Part shown: positions 1-7,377 of the stretch, piece by piece
Layout: every line of letters starts with the position of its first letter
Numbering within the stretch: position 1 is the first letter of the stretch
NCBI GenBank assembly: GCA_047602365.1
Contig: JASGHM010000001.1
Coordinates: 558,001-622,000, forward strand
Direction: 5' to 3'
DNA: 64,000 nucleotides
Source: Piscinibacter sp047602365
GTDB lineage: Bacteria > Pseudomonadota > Gammaproteobacteria > Burkholderiales > Burkholderiaceae_C
Made by a program: the position numbers and the translations under genes
Notes under the pieces: model-generated
Databases searched by the model: none
Seen by the model: the letters and a program-made list of their open reading frames with translations, nothing else
Told to the model about the DNA's origin: nothing

Positions 1-313
1 GGGCCACGACCAGCGCGACGCCGAGCGCCGCGCGGGCGCCGATGAAGGTGCGGTAGATGCGGTCGAACGCCGTCTGCCCGGCGCTGACGATGCGTTCGGC
101 CTGGCGAGAGAAAAGGCGCGAGTCGAGCGAACTGGCGCTGGGCCGTGGCGGCGGCGGATCGGGTGGCAGCGCGCTGCTGCCGTCGTCCGGCAGGACCTGC
201 GTGTCCTCGGCCGAGCCGAAGGCGCCGAACCAGGATTCGTCGGCGGTCGGCGCACGTCGCTGCGCGCGGCGGTCACCGAGCCGCCGCTCGCGGCCGCGCG
301 GAGCGTCGCTCAT
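1..313 (-). CDS. pilS: PilS-type sensor histidine kinase, N-terminal part only
   Basis: The first 104 codons of a gene that runs off the left edge of the window. The start is the ATG at 313-311. About 80 residues are polar and low in complexity, rich in Arg and Pro, and would lie in the cytoplasm. They lead into FDRIYRTFIGARAALGVAL, which looks like the beginning of the first membrane helix of PilS-type sensors that control type IV pilus genes together with PilR. The gene follows the PP0621 protein after 30 bases, an order I know from other Burkholderiales. The kinase domains lie outside the window, so the family call rests on the short membrane motif and on the neighbours. Another membrane sensor kinase cannot be excluded. 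Confidence 0.6.
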   Translation of the reverse strand, partial: MSDAPRGRERRLGDRRAQRRAPTADESWFGAFGSAEDTQVLPDDGSSALPPDPPPPRPSASSLDSRLFSRQAERIVSAGQTAFDRIYRTFIGARAALGVALVVA

Positions 314-343
314 CGCCGGCTCCCGCGCCGGCGGCTGGCGCGC

Positions 344-586
344 TCACGCCGGCGGATGCTGCTGCTCGTAGGCGGCACGGTGAGCTTCTCCGCAGAACAC
401 GCCGCCGCGGCCCGGCAAGGCCTCGTGCCGCGGCAGGTGGACGCCGCAGTGCTGGCAGGCGACCATGGGCTGTGCCTTGGCACCCTCCGGCTCGGCCTTC
501 GAGCGCGCCGGAGGGCCGGGGCGACGCGCACCGCGCAGCAGCCAGACCAGCACCAGCACGGCGAGCACGAGCAAGACGAACTTCAT
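344..586 (-). CDS. PP0621 family small membrane-anchored protein
   Basis: An 80-residue protein. Residues 1-20 (MKFVLLVLAVLVLVWLLRGA) form one membrane helix. A positively charged linker follows, then a small metal-site-like domain with C-x2-C-x-V-H-L-P-R-H-E near residues 44-55 and a second Cys-Gly further on, resembling a treble-clef or zinc-ribbon fold. The family is conserved in Gammaproteobacteria and Betaproteobacteria, often between a ypjD-like gene and pilS, as here. Its function is unknown. It starts 10 bases after the ypjD-like gene ends and is probably co-transcribed with it and with pilS. Zinc binding is inferred only from the Cys/His spacing. Confidence 0.75.
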   Translation of the reverse strand: MKFVLLVLAVLVLVWLLRGARRPGPPARSKAEPEGAKAQPMVACQHCGVHLPRHEALPGRGGVFCGEAHRAAYEQQHPPA

Positions 587-596
587 CGCCGTCCTT

Positions 597-1385
597 TCAA
601 TTCACCGGCGGGCGCTGCAGCAGGATCTCGAGCACGAAGCGCGAGCCGACGTAGGCGAGCAGCAGGAGCGCCGCACCGCCGTACAGCCAGCGCGTGGCGA
701 CCGGACCGCGCCAGCCGAAGGCGCGGCGTCCGGCCAGCAGCGCCGCGAACACGACCCAGCCGAGCATCGAGAACACCGTCTTGTGGTCCCAGCGCCACGG
801 GTTGGCGAACCAGGCGCCGAGCAGCAGGGCCGCCGACAGCACGACGAAGCCGGCGCTGACGAAGCGGAAGGTCAAGCGCTCCAGCCGCAGCAGCGGCATG
901 CCGCCGGCCGCCGGCGCCGTGTGCTGGCGCAGCTGCTGCTCGGCGCGGTTGAGCATCGCGCCGTGCAGAACGGCCGCGCCGAACAGGCCGTACGACGCGA
1001 TGCCCAGCACCCAGTGCAGCGGCGCCCAGCGCGACAGCGCGTTGGGCCGCAGTTCGCCGGGGAAGAGCAGCGCCAGCAGCACGGCCGCCGCGCCGAGCAG
1101 CGCCAGCGTGCGGCGCACGCTGGCCAGCGGCAGGAAGCGGCTCTCGACCGCATAGACCGCGAGCACCAGCCACATCGTGACCGACAGCGCCGGCGCGAAG
1201 CCGAAGCGGGCGCCGCTGACGCTGGCGCCGATGCCGGCGATGTCGACGACGATCGCCAGCGCATGCGCCACCCACCCGGCGAGCAGCGCATTGCGCAGCG
1301 CCTGTTCTCGCTGCGCCGGCATCAGCGCAGCCAGCGCATATGCCACCAGGGCCGCCAGCGTGGGCACGGCCAGCGCCCAGCCCAT
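597..1385 (-). CDS. ypjD: CcsA/YpjD-family inner membrane protein (cytochrome c assembly-like)
   Basis: An integral membrane protein of 262 residues from the ATG at 1385 (MGWALAVPTL). An ATG 12 codons upstream at 1421 would also be open, but the shorter start puts the first helix at the N-terminus, as in relatives. About eight hydrophobic segments are visible. Histidines at the helix boundaries, in LHWVLGIASYG and in WDHKTVFSMLGW, are the likely haem-ligating positions of the cytochrome c assembly (CcsA/CcmC-like) fold. Proteins of this subfamily usually lie beside ffh and their exact role is unsettled. The gene is divergent from ffh, with 77 bases between the two starts that should hold both promoters. 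Confidence 0.8.
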   Translation of the reverse strand: MGWALAVPTLAALVAYALAALMPAQREQALRNALLAGWVAHALAIVVDIAGIGASVSGARFGFAPALSVTMWLVLAVYAVESRFLPLASVRRTLALLGAAAVLLALLFPGELRPNALSRWAPLHWVLGIASYGLFGAAVLHGAMLNRAEQQLRQHTAPAAGGMPLLRLERLTFRFVSAGFVVLSAALLLGAWFANPWRWDHKTVFSMLGWVVFAALLAGRRAFGWRGPVATRWLYGGAALLLLAYVGSRFVLEILLQRPPVN

Positions 1386-1462
1386 GTCCCCACCGGGGCC
1401 GACAGATAAAATCATCCGCACAGTGTACTTTCGCGCCCCCGCACGCCGGGCTGCGCTCCAGC

Positions 1463-2836
1463 ATGGCTTCCACCCTGACCGACCGCCTGAGTCGCGCCGT
1501 CAAGACGATGCGCGGCCAGGCCCGCATCACCGAGAGCAACGTCCAGGAGATGCTGCGCGAGGTGCGCATGGCGCTGCTCGAGGCCGACGTCGCGCTGCCC
1601 GTGGTGCGCGACTTCATCGCCCGCGTGAAGGACAAGGCGCTGGGCGCCGACGTGGTGGGCTCGCTGACGCCGGGGCAGGCGCTGGTCGGCATCGTCAACC
1701 GCGAGCTCGCCGCGACCATGGGCGACGGCGTGGCCGACATCAACCTCGCCGCCCAGCCGCCGGCGGTGATCCTGATGGCCGGCCTGCAGGGCGCCGGCAA
1801 GACCACGACCACCGCCAAGCTGGCCAAGCACCTGATCGACAAGCGCAAGAAGAAGGTGCTGACCGTCTCCGCCGACGTCTACCGCCCGGCCGCCATCGAG
1901 CAGCTGAAGACGGTGACCCGGCAGGCCGGCGCGGAGTGGTTCCCGTCATCGCCGACCGACAAGCCGCTGGACATCGCCCGTGCGGCGATCGACCACGCGC
2001 GCCGCCACTACTTCGACGTGCTGCTCGTCGACACCGCCGGCCGCCTGGCGATCGACGAGGCGCTGATGAAGGAGATCGCCGAGCTGCACGCGGCGCTGAA
2101 CCCGGTCGAGACGCTGTTCGTGGTCGACGCGATGCAGGGCCAGGACGCGATCAACACCGCGAAGGCGTTCAGGGAGGCGCTGCCGCTGACCGGCATCGTG
2201 CTGACCAAGATGGACGGCGATTCGCGTGGCGGTGCGGCGCTGTCGGTGCGACAGATCACCGGCGCGCCGATCAAGTTCGCCGGCACCAGCGAGAAGATCG
2301 ACGGCCTCGAGGTCTTCGACGCCCAGCGCCACGCCGGCCGCGTGCTCGGCATGGGCGACATCGTCGCGCTGGTCGAGGAGGTGCAGAAGGGTGTCGACAT
2401 CGCCGCGGCGCAGAAGCTCGCCGACAAGGTCAAGTCGGGCGACAACTTCGATCTCAACGACTTCCTGATGCAGATCTCGCAGATGAAGAAGATGGGCGGG
2501 CTGTCGGGGCTGATCGACAAGCTGCCCACCCAGATGACCGGCGGCAAGACGCCCAACCTCACGCAGGCCGATACCGACCGCGCCGAGCGCGACGTGCGCC
2601 GCATGGAAGGCATCATTTGCTCGATGACGCCGCTGGAGCGGCGCAAGCCCGAGCTGATCAAGGCGACCCGCAAGCGCCGCATCGCCGCCGGTGCCGGCGT
2701 TCAGGTGCAGGAGGTCAATCGCCTCCTCAACCAGTTCGAGCAGATGCAGGGCATGATGAAGAAGATGAAGGGCGGCGGCCTGATGAAGATGATGAAGCGC
2801 ATGGGCGGCATGAAGCTGCCTGGCGGGCCGCGGTGA
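1463..2836 (+). CDS. ffh: Signal recognition particle protein Ffh
   Basis: The GTPase subunit of the signal recognition particle. It binds 4.5S RNA and hydrophobic signal sequences on the ribosome and docks with FtsY at the membrane. The protein has 457 residues, the usual length. The N domain covers about 1-95, and the G domain has its P-loop GLQGAGKT at 107-114, DTAGR at 190-194 and TKMDGD at 248-253. The C-terminal M domain is methionine-rich and ends in a basic Met/Gly tail. The ATG at 1463 was chosen because it gives the conserved start MASTLTDRL; the frame stays open upstream but without family-like residues. The SRP receptor gene ftsY lies about 0.8 kb away on the opposite strand. Confidence 0.97.
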   Translation: MASTLTDRLSRAVKTMRGQARITESNVQEMLREVRMALLEADVALPVVRDFIARVKDKALGADVVGSLTPGQALVGIVNRELAATMGDGVADINLAAQPPAVILMAGLQGAGKTTTTAKLAKHLIDKRKKKVLTVSADVYRPAAIEQLKTVTRQAGAEWFPSSPTDKPLDIARAAIDHARRHYFDVLLVDTAGRLAIDEALMKEIAELHAALNPVETLFVVDAMQGQDAINTAKAFREALPLTGIVLTKMDGDSRGGAALSVRQITGAPIKFAGTSEKIDGLEVFDAQRHAGRVLGMGDIVALVEEVQKGVDIAAAQKLADKVKSGDNFDLNDFLMQISQMKKMGGLSGLIDKLPTQMTGGKTPNLTQADTDRAERDVRRMEGIICSMTPLERRKPELIKATRKRRIAAGAGVQVQEVNRLLNQFEQMQGMMKKMKGGGLMKMMKRMGGMKLPGGPR

Positions 2837-2897
2837 CGCGCATGCGCGACCGCGCTATGCTGCGCCCCTTCAGCGACGCGGACGACGGGAGAGTGTG

Positions 2898-3611
2898 ATG
2901 CCTGGGTGGAGTATCGCGGTGCTCGCCGCGATCGTGGTCGCGGGCCTGGCGGTGTGGGTGCTGCAGCGCCGTCAGCCCCCCGGCGAGCGCGGCAAGGACG
3001 GCAACCGGCTCGACACCGTGATCGCCTGGCCGCCCGCCGCCACGCGCATCCTGACCACCGCCGAGCGCCAGGCCTACGGGACGCTCGAGCGGGCGCTGCC
3101 CGGCTACATGATCCTCGCCCAGGTGCCGCTGGCACGCTTCCTCAAGGTGCCGACGCGCTACTCCTACTCCGAGTGGCTGCGCCGCATGGGCACGCAGTGT
3201 GCCGACCTGGTGGTCTGCGACATGGCCACCGAGGTGCTCGCCGTGATCAACGTCCAGCCGCCTCCCGGCTCGGAGAGCGAACGGGCACGCAAGCGCCTGA
3301 ACCGCATGGCGCGCGTGCTCAAGGCGGCCGGCATTCCGATGCACGTGTGGACCGACAACGCGCTGCCCTCGGTCGAAGCGGCGCGTGAGATGATCATGCC
3401 CAAGGCGCAGGCGGCCCCCACCGCTGCGCCCTCGCCGGTTGCCGACACGCGCGTGCGGCCCTCTCGACCGACGCCGTTCGACGAAGCCGAGCGCGACACG
3501 TCGCAGGACGAGCACATCGAGATGCGCGAGCCGCCGCCGTCGACCTGGTTCGACGAGTTCAACACCGGCCCCGCGCCGCTGCCGGGCAACGGCGACAAGC
3601 GCGAGCCCTGA
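2898..3611 (+). CDS. Membrane-anchored DUF2726 protein
   Basis: A 237-residue protein. It begins with one membrane helix (about residues 3-23, WSIAVLAAIVVAGLAVWVL) followed by Arg-rich positive residues, so the body should face the cytoplasm. Residues of about 50-160 look like DUF2726: a region on LERALPGYMILAQVPLARFLKV and a later VLAVINVQPP strand. The domain is considered distantly related to nuclease-like folds, but no catalytic set can be vouched for here. The C-terminal 75 residues are Pro- and acid-rich and probably disordered. A GTG three bases upstream (2895) is possible, but the ATG at 2898 sits better after GGGAGAG. It lies between ffh and ftsY, convergent with ftsY. Confidence 0.75.
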   Translation: MPGWSIAVLAAIVVAGLAVWVLQRRQPPGERGKDGNRLDTVIAWPPAATRILTTAERQAYGTLERALPGYMILAQVPLARFLKVPTRYSYSEWLRRMGTQCADLVVCDMATEVLAVINVQPPPGSESERARKRLNRMARVLKAAGIPMHVWTDNALPSVEAAREMIMPKAQAAPTAAPSPVADTRVRPSRPTPFDEAERDTSQDEHIEMREPPPSTWFDEFNTGPAPLPGNGDKREP

Positions 3612-3625
3612 GCGCCGCGGCCGGC

Positions 3626-4652
3626 TCAGCCGAGCAGCGCCTGCGCGAACTCGCGTGCGTCGAAGGTCTGCAGGTCCTCGAGCTTCTCGCCGACGCCGAT
3701 GAAGTAGACCGGCAGCGGCCGGGTGCGGCTGCGCCCCCACAAGCGCCATCGCCGCCAGCACGCCGCCCTTGGCCGTGCCGTCGAGCTTGGTGATGATCAC
3801 GCCGGTCAGCTGCAGCGCGGCGTCGAAGGCCTGCACCTGCGACAGCGCGTTCTGCCCGGTGTTGCCGTCGACCACCAGCAGCACCTCGTGCGGCGCGCCC
3901 TCCTGCGCCTTGGCGATGGTGCGGCGGATCTTCTTCAGCTCCTCCATCAGGTGCGCCTGCGTGGTCAGGCGGCCGGCGGTGTCGGCGATGACGACGTCGC
4001 AGCCGCGCGCCTTGCCGGCCACCACCGCGTCGTAGGTGACGGCGGCCGGATCGCCGCCGTCCTGGCTGACGATCTCCACGCGGTTGCGGTCGGCCCAGAC
4101 CAGCAGCTGCTCGCGCGCCGCGGCGCGGAAGGTGTCGGCTGCGGCCAGCAGCACCTTCTGCTGCGCCTCGGCGAGGTGGCGCGTCAGCTTGCCGATGCTG
4201 GTCGTCTTGCCGGCACCGTTGACGCCGACCACCATCATCACCGTCGGCGCGTGTTCGCCCACACGCAGCGGCTGCTGCAGCGGTGCGAGCAGTTCGGCGA
4301 GCGCATCGGCGAGCAGCCCCTTGACCTCGGACGGATCGGTCGCCTTGGCTTCCTTGACGCGGCGCTTGAGGTCGTCGAGCAGGAACTGCGTCGCCTGCAC
4401 GCCGGCATCGGCCATCAGCAGGGCCGACTCGAGCTCCTCGTAGAGCGTGTCGTCGATGCGCGTGCCGGTGAACACCTGCGCGATGTCGCTGCCGGTGCGG
4501 CGCAGCCCCTGGCGCAGCCTGGCGAGCCAGCCGCTGCGCTCCGGCACGGGCTCGGGCACGACCGGCGTCGCCGGGGCCTCGGGAGTCGCCGCCGCGGCAG
4601 GGGTCGCCGGCACGGCAGGAGGTGCCGGCTTTTTCTTGAAGAAGCTGAACAT
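3626..4652 (-). CDS. ftsY: SRP receptor GTPase FtsY, with an apparent one-base frameshift near its 3' end
   Basis: The receptor for the signal recognition particle at the inner membrane. It has an N-terminal Pro/Ala/Glu-rich linker (about 8-38), an NG domain with P-loop GVNGAGKT at 143-150, DTAGR at 224-228 and TKLDGTAKGG at 288-297. After about residue 304 the reading frame leaves the family sequence and runs on as an Arg-rich shadow. In the next frame the expected ending is present: RPLPVYFIGVGEKLEDLQTF, then an E-F-A-Q-A-L-L-G terminus and TGA at 3628-3626. Removing one base around 3736-3744, next to a run of five G's, restores a protein of 341 residues. Since ftsY is normally essential, I take this as a sequence error rather than a dead gene. 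Confidence 0.92.
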
Positions 4653-4699
4653 CGGAAAGGGCCTGAGTGGGTGCCGCGCCAGCGGGTTCCGAGCCGCTA

Positions 4700-4705
4700 T
4701 ATAAT
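4700..4705 (+). promoter_or_regulatory. Probable -10 box of the tRNA-Met promoter
   Basis: A perfect TATAAT lies 10 bases before the first base of tRNA-Met, the spacing expected for a -10 element whose transcript starts just upstream of the tRNA. No convincing -35 hexamer is visible at the matching distance. The box is inside the 5' flank of ftsY but points the other way. Confidence 0.6.
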
Positions 4706-4715
4706 CGCGGGCTCA

Positions 4716-4792
<77 letters not shown>

Positions 4793-4800
4793 GAACACGA

Positions 4801-4834
4801 AGGCCCCGCAGGTCGAACACTTGCGGGGCCTTTC
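4801..4834 (+). terminator. Rho-independent terminator after tRNA-Met
   Basis: A ten-pair stem, AGGCCCCGCA with TGCGGGGCCT, around an 11-base loop, followed by TTTCC on the plus strand. It lies eight bases after the tRNA. On the minus strand the hairpin would also follow the last gene of the 4.86-13.3 kb operon, though without a T-run there. Confidence 0.85.
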
Positions 4835-4857
4835 CTCTTCGTGCAACGAACTGCCGC

Positions 4858-5457
4858 TCAGCGCGCCACGATGGTCAGGCTCAGCGCCACTTGGCGGCCG
4901 GGAAAGCCGGCAACGCGCAGCACGGTGTCGTAGGTCTGGCCGGGCACGAAACGCTCGTCGACCAGGATGTGGCCCCGCACCGTGCTGGCCCCCTGCGCCG
5001 GCACCTCGACCGCGGCAGGCTCGCAGACCAGGCTGTCACCGCCCACCGTGCCCCCGGCACGGCAGGCCCAGTCCTGCACCTCGATGGCGGCGTTGACCGA
5101 CTGCGGATTCGGGTTGTCGATCTGGAACTGGAAGGCCAGCGTTTCGCCCACCGCGCCCGACAAGGCGCTGGCCTGGGCAGCGCTGTCGGGAGCTGCCGGC
5201 CGCGGCGCTACCGCGGTTTCCGCCAGCTCGACCACGGCACTGAGGTACTGCGTGCTGCCTTGCGACAACTGCTTCAGGTAGTCGAGCTGCAGCTTGACCA
5301 GGTCGCCGAGCAGGGCGCGCGCGTCGCGGCCGTTCAGGCGCTGCGGGTCGCGCGCGGCCTGTGCCGCGTCCTTCAGCACGCCGCCGGCACGCGCCAGCAG
5401 TTGCGCATTGGCTTGCATGCTGCTGTCGAGCAGCTTCTTCAGTTCGTCAGCCAGCAT
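4858..5457 (-). CDS. Unknown cytosolic protein: helical N-terminus plus Ig-like C-terminal module
   Basis: A 199-residue protein, last gene of the ten-gene minus-strand group. Residues 1-85 are amphipathic helix (LADELKKLLDSSMQANAQLL; LQLDYLKQLSQGSTQYLSAV) and recall phasin-like, surface-binding helices. Residues of about 100-199 are beta-strand-rich and end with the pattern PGQTYDTVLRVAGFPGRQVA, typical of Ig-like modules. Two Cys residues lie in the module. There is no signal peptide or membrane helix. The same C-terminal pattern recurs in the two genes upstream and in the N-terminus of the gene at 10327, which suggests related structural proteins. The ATG at 5457 follows the upstream stop by 17 bases. 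I do not recognise a named family, and the phasin comparison is only inference. Confidence 0.7.
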   Translation of the reverse strand: MLADELKKLLDSSMQANAQLLARAGGVLKDAAQAARDPQRLNGRDARALLGDLVKLQLDYLKQLSQGSTQYLSAVVELAETAVAPRPAAPDSAAQASALSGAVGETLAFQFQIDNPNPQSVNAAIEVQDWACRAGGTVGGDSLVCEPAAVEVPAQGASTVRGHILVDERFVPGQTYDTVLRVAGFPGRQVALSLTIVAR

Positions 5458-5474
5458 CACCGCGACGTCCCGGC

Positions 5475-6155
5475 TCAGCCGCGCACGTTCGGGTTGTGGC
5501 CGACCACGTCGGTGTTGCCCGGCACGCGGGTCGTGGTGCACGGCTCGGTGCACTGCCAGTGGCGGTACCACTTCAGTTCGGTGATGCGCTCGGGCACTTC
5601 GCCCTGGCACACATCGACGGTGGCGGTGGCCGGCTTCGTCACACACAGCCGCAGTCGGACGCATTGCTCGTAGGCGCCGCGGATCAGCAGCTCGCCGCTG
5701 TAGGTCTCGCCCGGCTTGAAGCCCTCGCTGGGCGGCACCTCCACCCGCACGGCGACCGACTGCCCCGGCGCCAGCTGGGCGCTGGGCGGTGACACGTCCA
5801 CCTTGGCCGGCCCCAGATTGCCGGCGCTGAAGCTGAAGCTGCGTGCCTGCTGGCCGCTGTTCTTCACGTTGATCACCGCATGCTGCGCCTCGCCGGCGCA
5901 GGCCTCCCAGTCGATCTCGGCCACGCAATGCGGCGGGCAGTCCTGCGTCGGCACGCTGCAGCAGTCGTTGCTGCTGCTGGCGAGTTGGGTGAGGTTCGCC
6001 GGCAGCATGTCGCCGGCCAGCTTGATGCCCCGGCGCAGCAGGCCGACGTACTGCGACGTAGCCCCGTTGACGAGGTCCGGCAGCCCGTCGAGCAGGCCAT
6101 CCAGCCCCCGCTGGACGGTGGAGCCGGTGAGGTGACGCACAGTGGCTTGGCTCAT
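5475..6155 (-). CDS. Unknown cytosolic protein: helical and Cys-rich N-terminus plus Ig-like module
   Basis: A 226-residue protein. Residues 1-60 are helical (GLDGLLDGLPDLVNGATSQY). Residues 60-90 carry a Cys cluster (DCCSVPTQDCPPHC, then a Cys near 86) that could bind metal or form disulfides. Residues of about 90-180 form an Ig-like module, with LAPGQSVAVRVEVPP followed by KPGETYSGELLIRG. A tail of about 45 residues is again Cys- and Trp-containing (CTEPCTTTR). No export signal is seen, so disulfides are unlikely unless the protein leaves the cell by another route. It lies 17 bases before the next gene and 13 bases after the previous one, in the same operon. No family is recognised. Confidence 0.7.
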   Translation of the reverse strand: MSQATVRHLTGSTVQRGLDGLLDGLPDLVNGATSQYVGLLRRGIKLAGDMLPANLTQLASSSNDCCSVPTQDCPPHCVAEIDWEACAGEAQHAVINVKNSGQQARSFSFSAGNLGPAKVDVSPPSAQLAPGQSVAVRVEVPPSEGFKPGETYSGELLIRGAYEQCVRLRLCVTKPATATVDVCQGEVPERITELKWYRHWQCTEPCTTTRVPGNTDVVGHNPNVRG

Positions 6156-6168
6156 CGCGGATGTCCTT

Positions 6169-6948
6169 TCAACTCTTGCGGCGCGCACGCGGCGCGGGCT
6201 TGTCGGGAGGCTCGTCGACCACCGGGTCGTCGACCTCGATCTCGACCGTGCATTGCGCACGGCCGAGCGAGAAACTGCCCAGGTAGAGGCGGTGGCGCGC
6301 CAGGTTGGCCGGCAACTCGAAGCGCAACTCGGTCTCGAGCGCCTCGCCCGGCGCCAGCGGTTTGCCGGCACCGGCACCGAACAGCACCTTGGGCGCGTCG
6401 ACCTCGCTGCCGTGCAGCAGCTTGGCGAACGCATCGAGCGCCGCCTGGTGGCCGGTGGCGCCGGCCTTGGCCATCGCGACGTGGAACAACTGCTCGAAGG
6501 CCTGGGCCTGCCCCAGCGCCACCAGTGCCACCCGCGGCACCTCGAACGGCACGTTGCCCAGGTTGGTGATCAGCAGCGGCACCGTGATGCTCGCGCCCGG
6601 CGCGCCGTGCAGCGCGAAACGGTCGGGCGTCAGCGCCACCTCGCGGTGCTCGAGCACCTTGATGACCACCTCGCGCGCCTCGTCGCCCAGCATCGCCTGG
6701 CCGTGCAGTTCACCCGGCGGTGTGCGCGGGTCGAGTTGCAACGTCGCCTGGGTGTGTGCGGTGGTGCCCGCGGCCAGGCGCGCACCCAGCGACAGCTGCA
6801 CGCCCTCGGCGACCCCGCCCTTCAGGCGCAGCGGCGCGCTCTTGATCTTCAGCTTCTCGGCGCCGGGGTTGGACAGGCGCACCATGCCCTGCAGCTGCGA
6901 GGGCGTGCCGATCAGGACGATGCGTTGCGGGCTTGTGGTGGCAGCCAT
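6169..6948 (-). CDS. Unknown protein with two predicted Ig-like beta modules
   Basis: A 259-residue protein without signal peptide or membrane helix. Residues of about 8-95 and 100-225 both read as beta sandwiches: MVRLSNPGAEKLKIKSAPLR with a later TPPGELHGQAMLG, then SITVPLLITNLGNVPFEVP with a later APGEALETELRFELP. The second copy carries a helical insert of about 45 residues (QAFEQLFHVAMAKAGATGHQ). The tail is acidic, then Pro/Arg/Lys-rich. The modules follow the same pattern as those of its neighbours. It lies 16 bases after the small repeat protein and 13 bases before the next gene. The role is unknown. I infer a structural or scaffolding part for the cluster's lipid product. Confidence 0.7.
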   Translation of the reverse strand: MAATTSPQRIVLIGTPSQLQGMVRLSNPGAEKLKIKSAPLRLKGGVAEGVQLSLGARLAAGTTAHTQATLQLDPRTPPGELHGQAMLGDEAREVVIKVLEHREVALTPDRFALHGAPGASITVPLLITNLGNVPFEVPRVALVALGQAQAFEQLFHVAMAKAGATGHQAALDAFAKLLHGSEVDAPKVLFGAGAGKPLAPGEALETELRFELPANLARHRLYLGSFSLGRAQCTVEIEVDDPVVDEPPDKPAPRARRKS

Positions 6949-6964
6949 GCACTCTCCCTCCGGC

Positions 6965-7360
6965 TCAGGCGCAGCCGATCTCGGCGCGGCGCGGGACGTA
7001 GGGCTCGATGATCACCATGTTCTCGCCGCACAGCGACAGGTCGATCAGCTTGAGGCCGAGCAGCTTCAGGCACACATGGGTGTTCATCGGCATCGAGACA
7101 CGCGTCGGTTTGATGCCGACGTCGGCATCGAGCTTGATCGTAGGAAGCTCCTTGACCGCCATCTCGAGCTTGATGGTGGGCAGCTGCGTCACCGCGATGT
7201 TCAGCGCCGGCAGCTCCTTGATGGCCAGGTTGACCTGCGGCACCTCCTTCACGGCCATGTTGATCTGCGGCATCTCCTTGATGTGGATGTTGTCCAGATC
7301 CATGTCCGCGCCGCCGTGCAGCGTGATGTCGTAGGCCTTGGGAATCGTCACACCACCCAT
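6965..7360 (-). CDS. Small protein with five tandem, roughly ten-residue beta repeats
   Basis: A 131-residue protein. Between residues 28 and 81 it repeats the pattern K-E-(L/M/V)-P-x-(I/V/L)-(N/K)-(M/L/I)-A-(V/I): KEMPQINMAV, KEVPQVNLAI, KELPALNIAV, then two 12-residue versions beginning TQLPTIKL and KELPTIKL. The alternating polar and hydrophobic residues suggest one beta strand per repeat, stacked as a solenoid or fibril. The N-terminus (MGGVTIPKAYDITLHGG) and a C-terminal part with CLKLLGLKLIDLSLCG flank the repeats. No export signal is present. It starts 17 bases after the IspH-like gene. No family is recognised. It could be a self-assembling structural protein or a surface binder. Confidence 0.75.
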   Translation of the reverse strand: MGGVTIPKAYDITLHGGADMDLDNIHIKEMPQINMAVKEVPQVNLAIKELPALNIAVTQLPTIKLEMAVKELPTIKLDADVGIKPTRVSMPMNTHVCLKLLGLKLIDLSLCGENMVIIEPYVPRRAEIGCA

Positions 7361-7377
7361 GTGCTTCTCCGTTGCGG

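Noticed and set aside
2727..3625. Continuation of the ftsY frame to give a 641-residue protein
   Set aside because: After the shift point it is Arg- and His-rich and is the reverse shadow of the DUF2726 gene. The true FtsY ending lies in the next frame.
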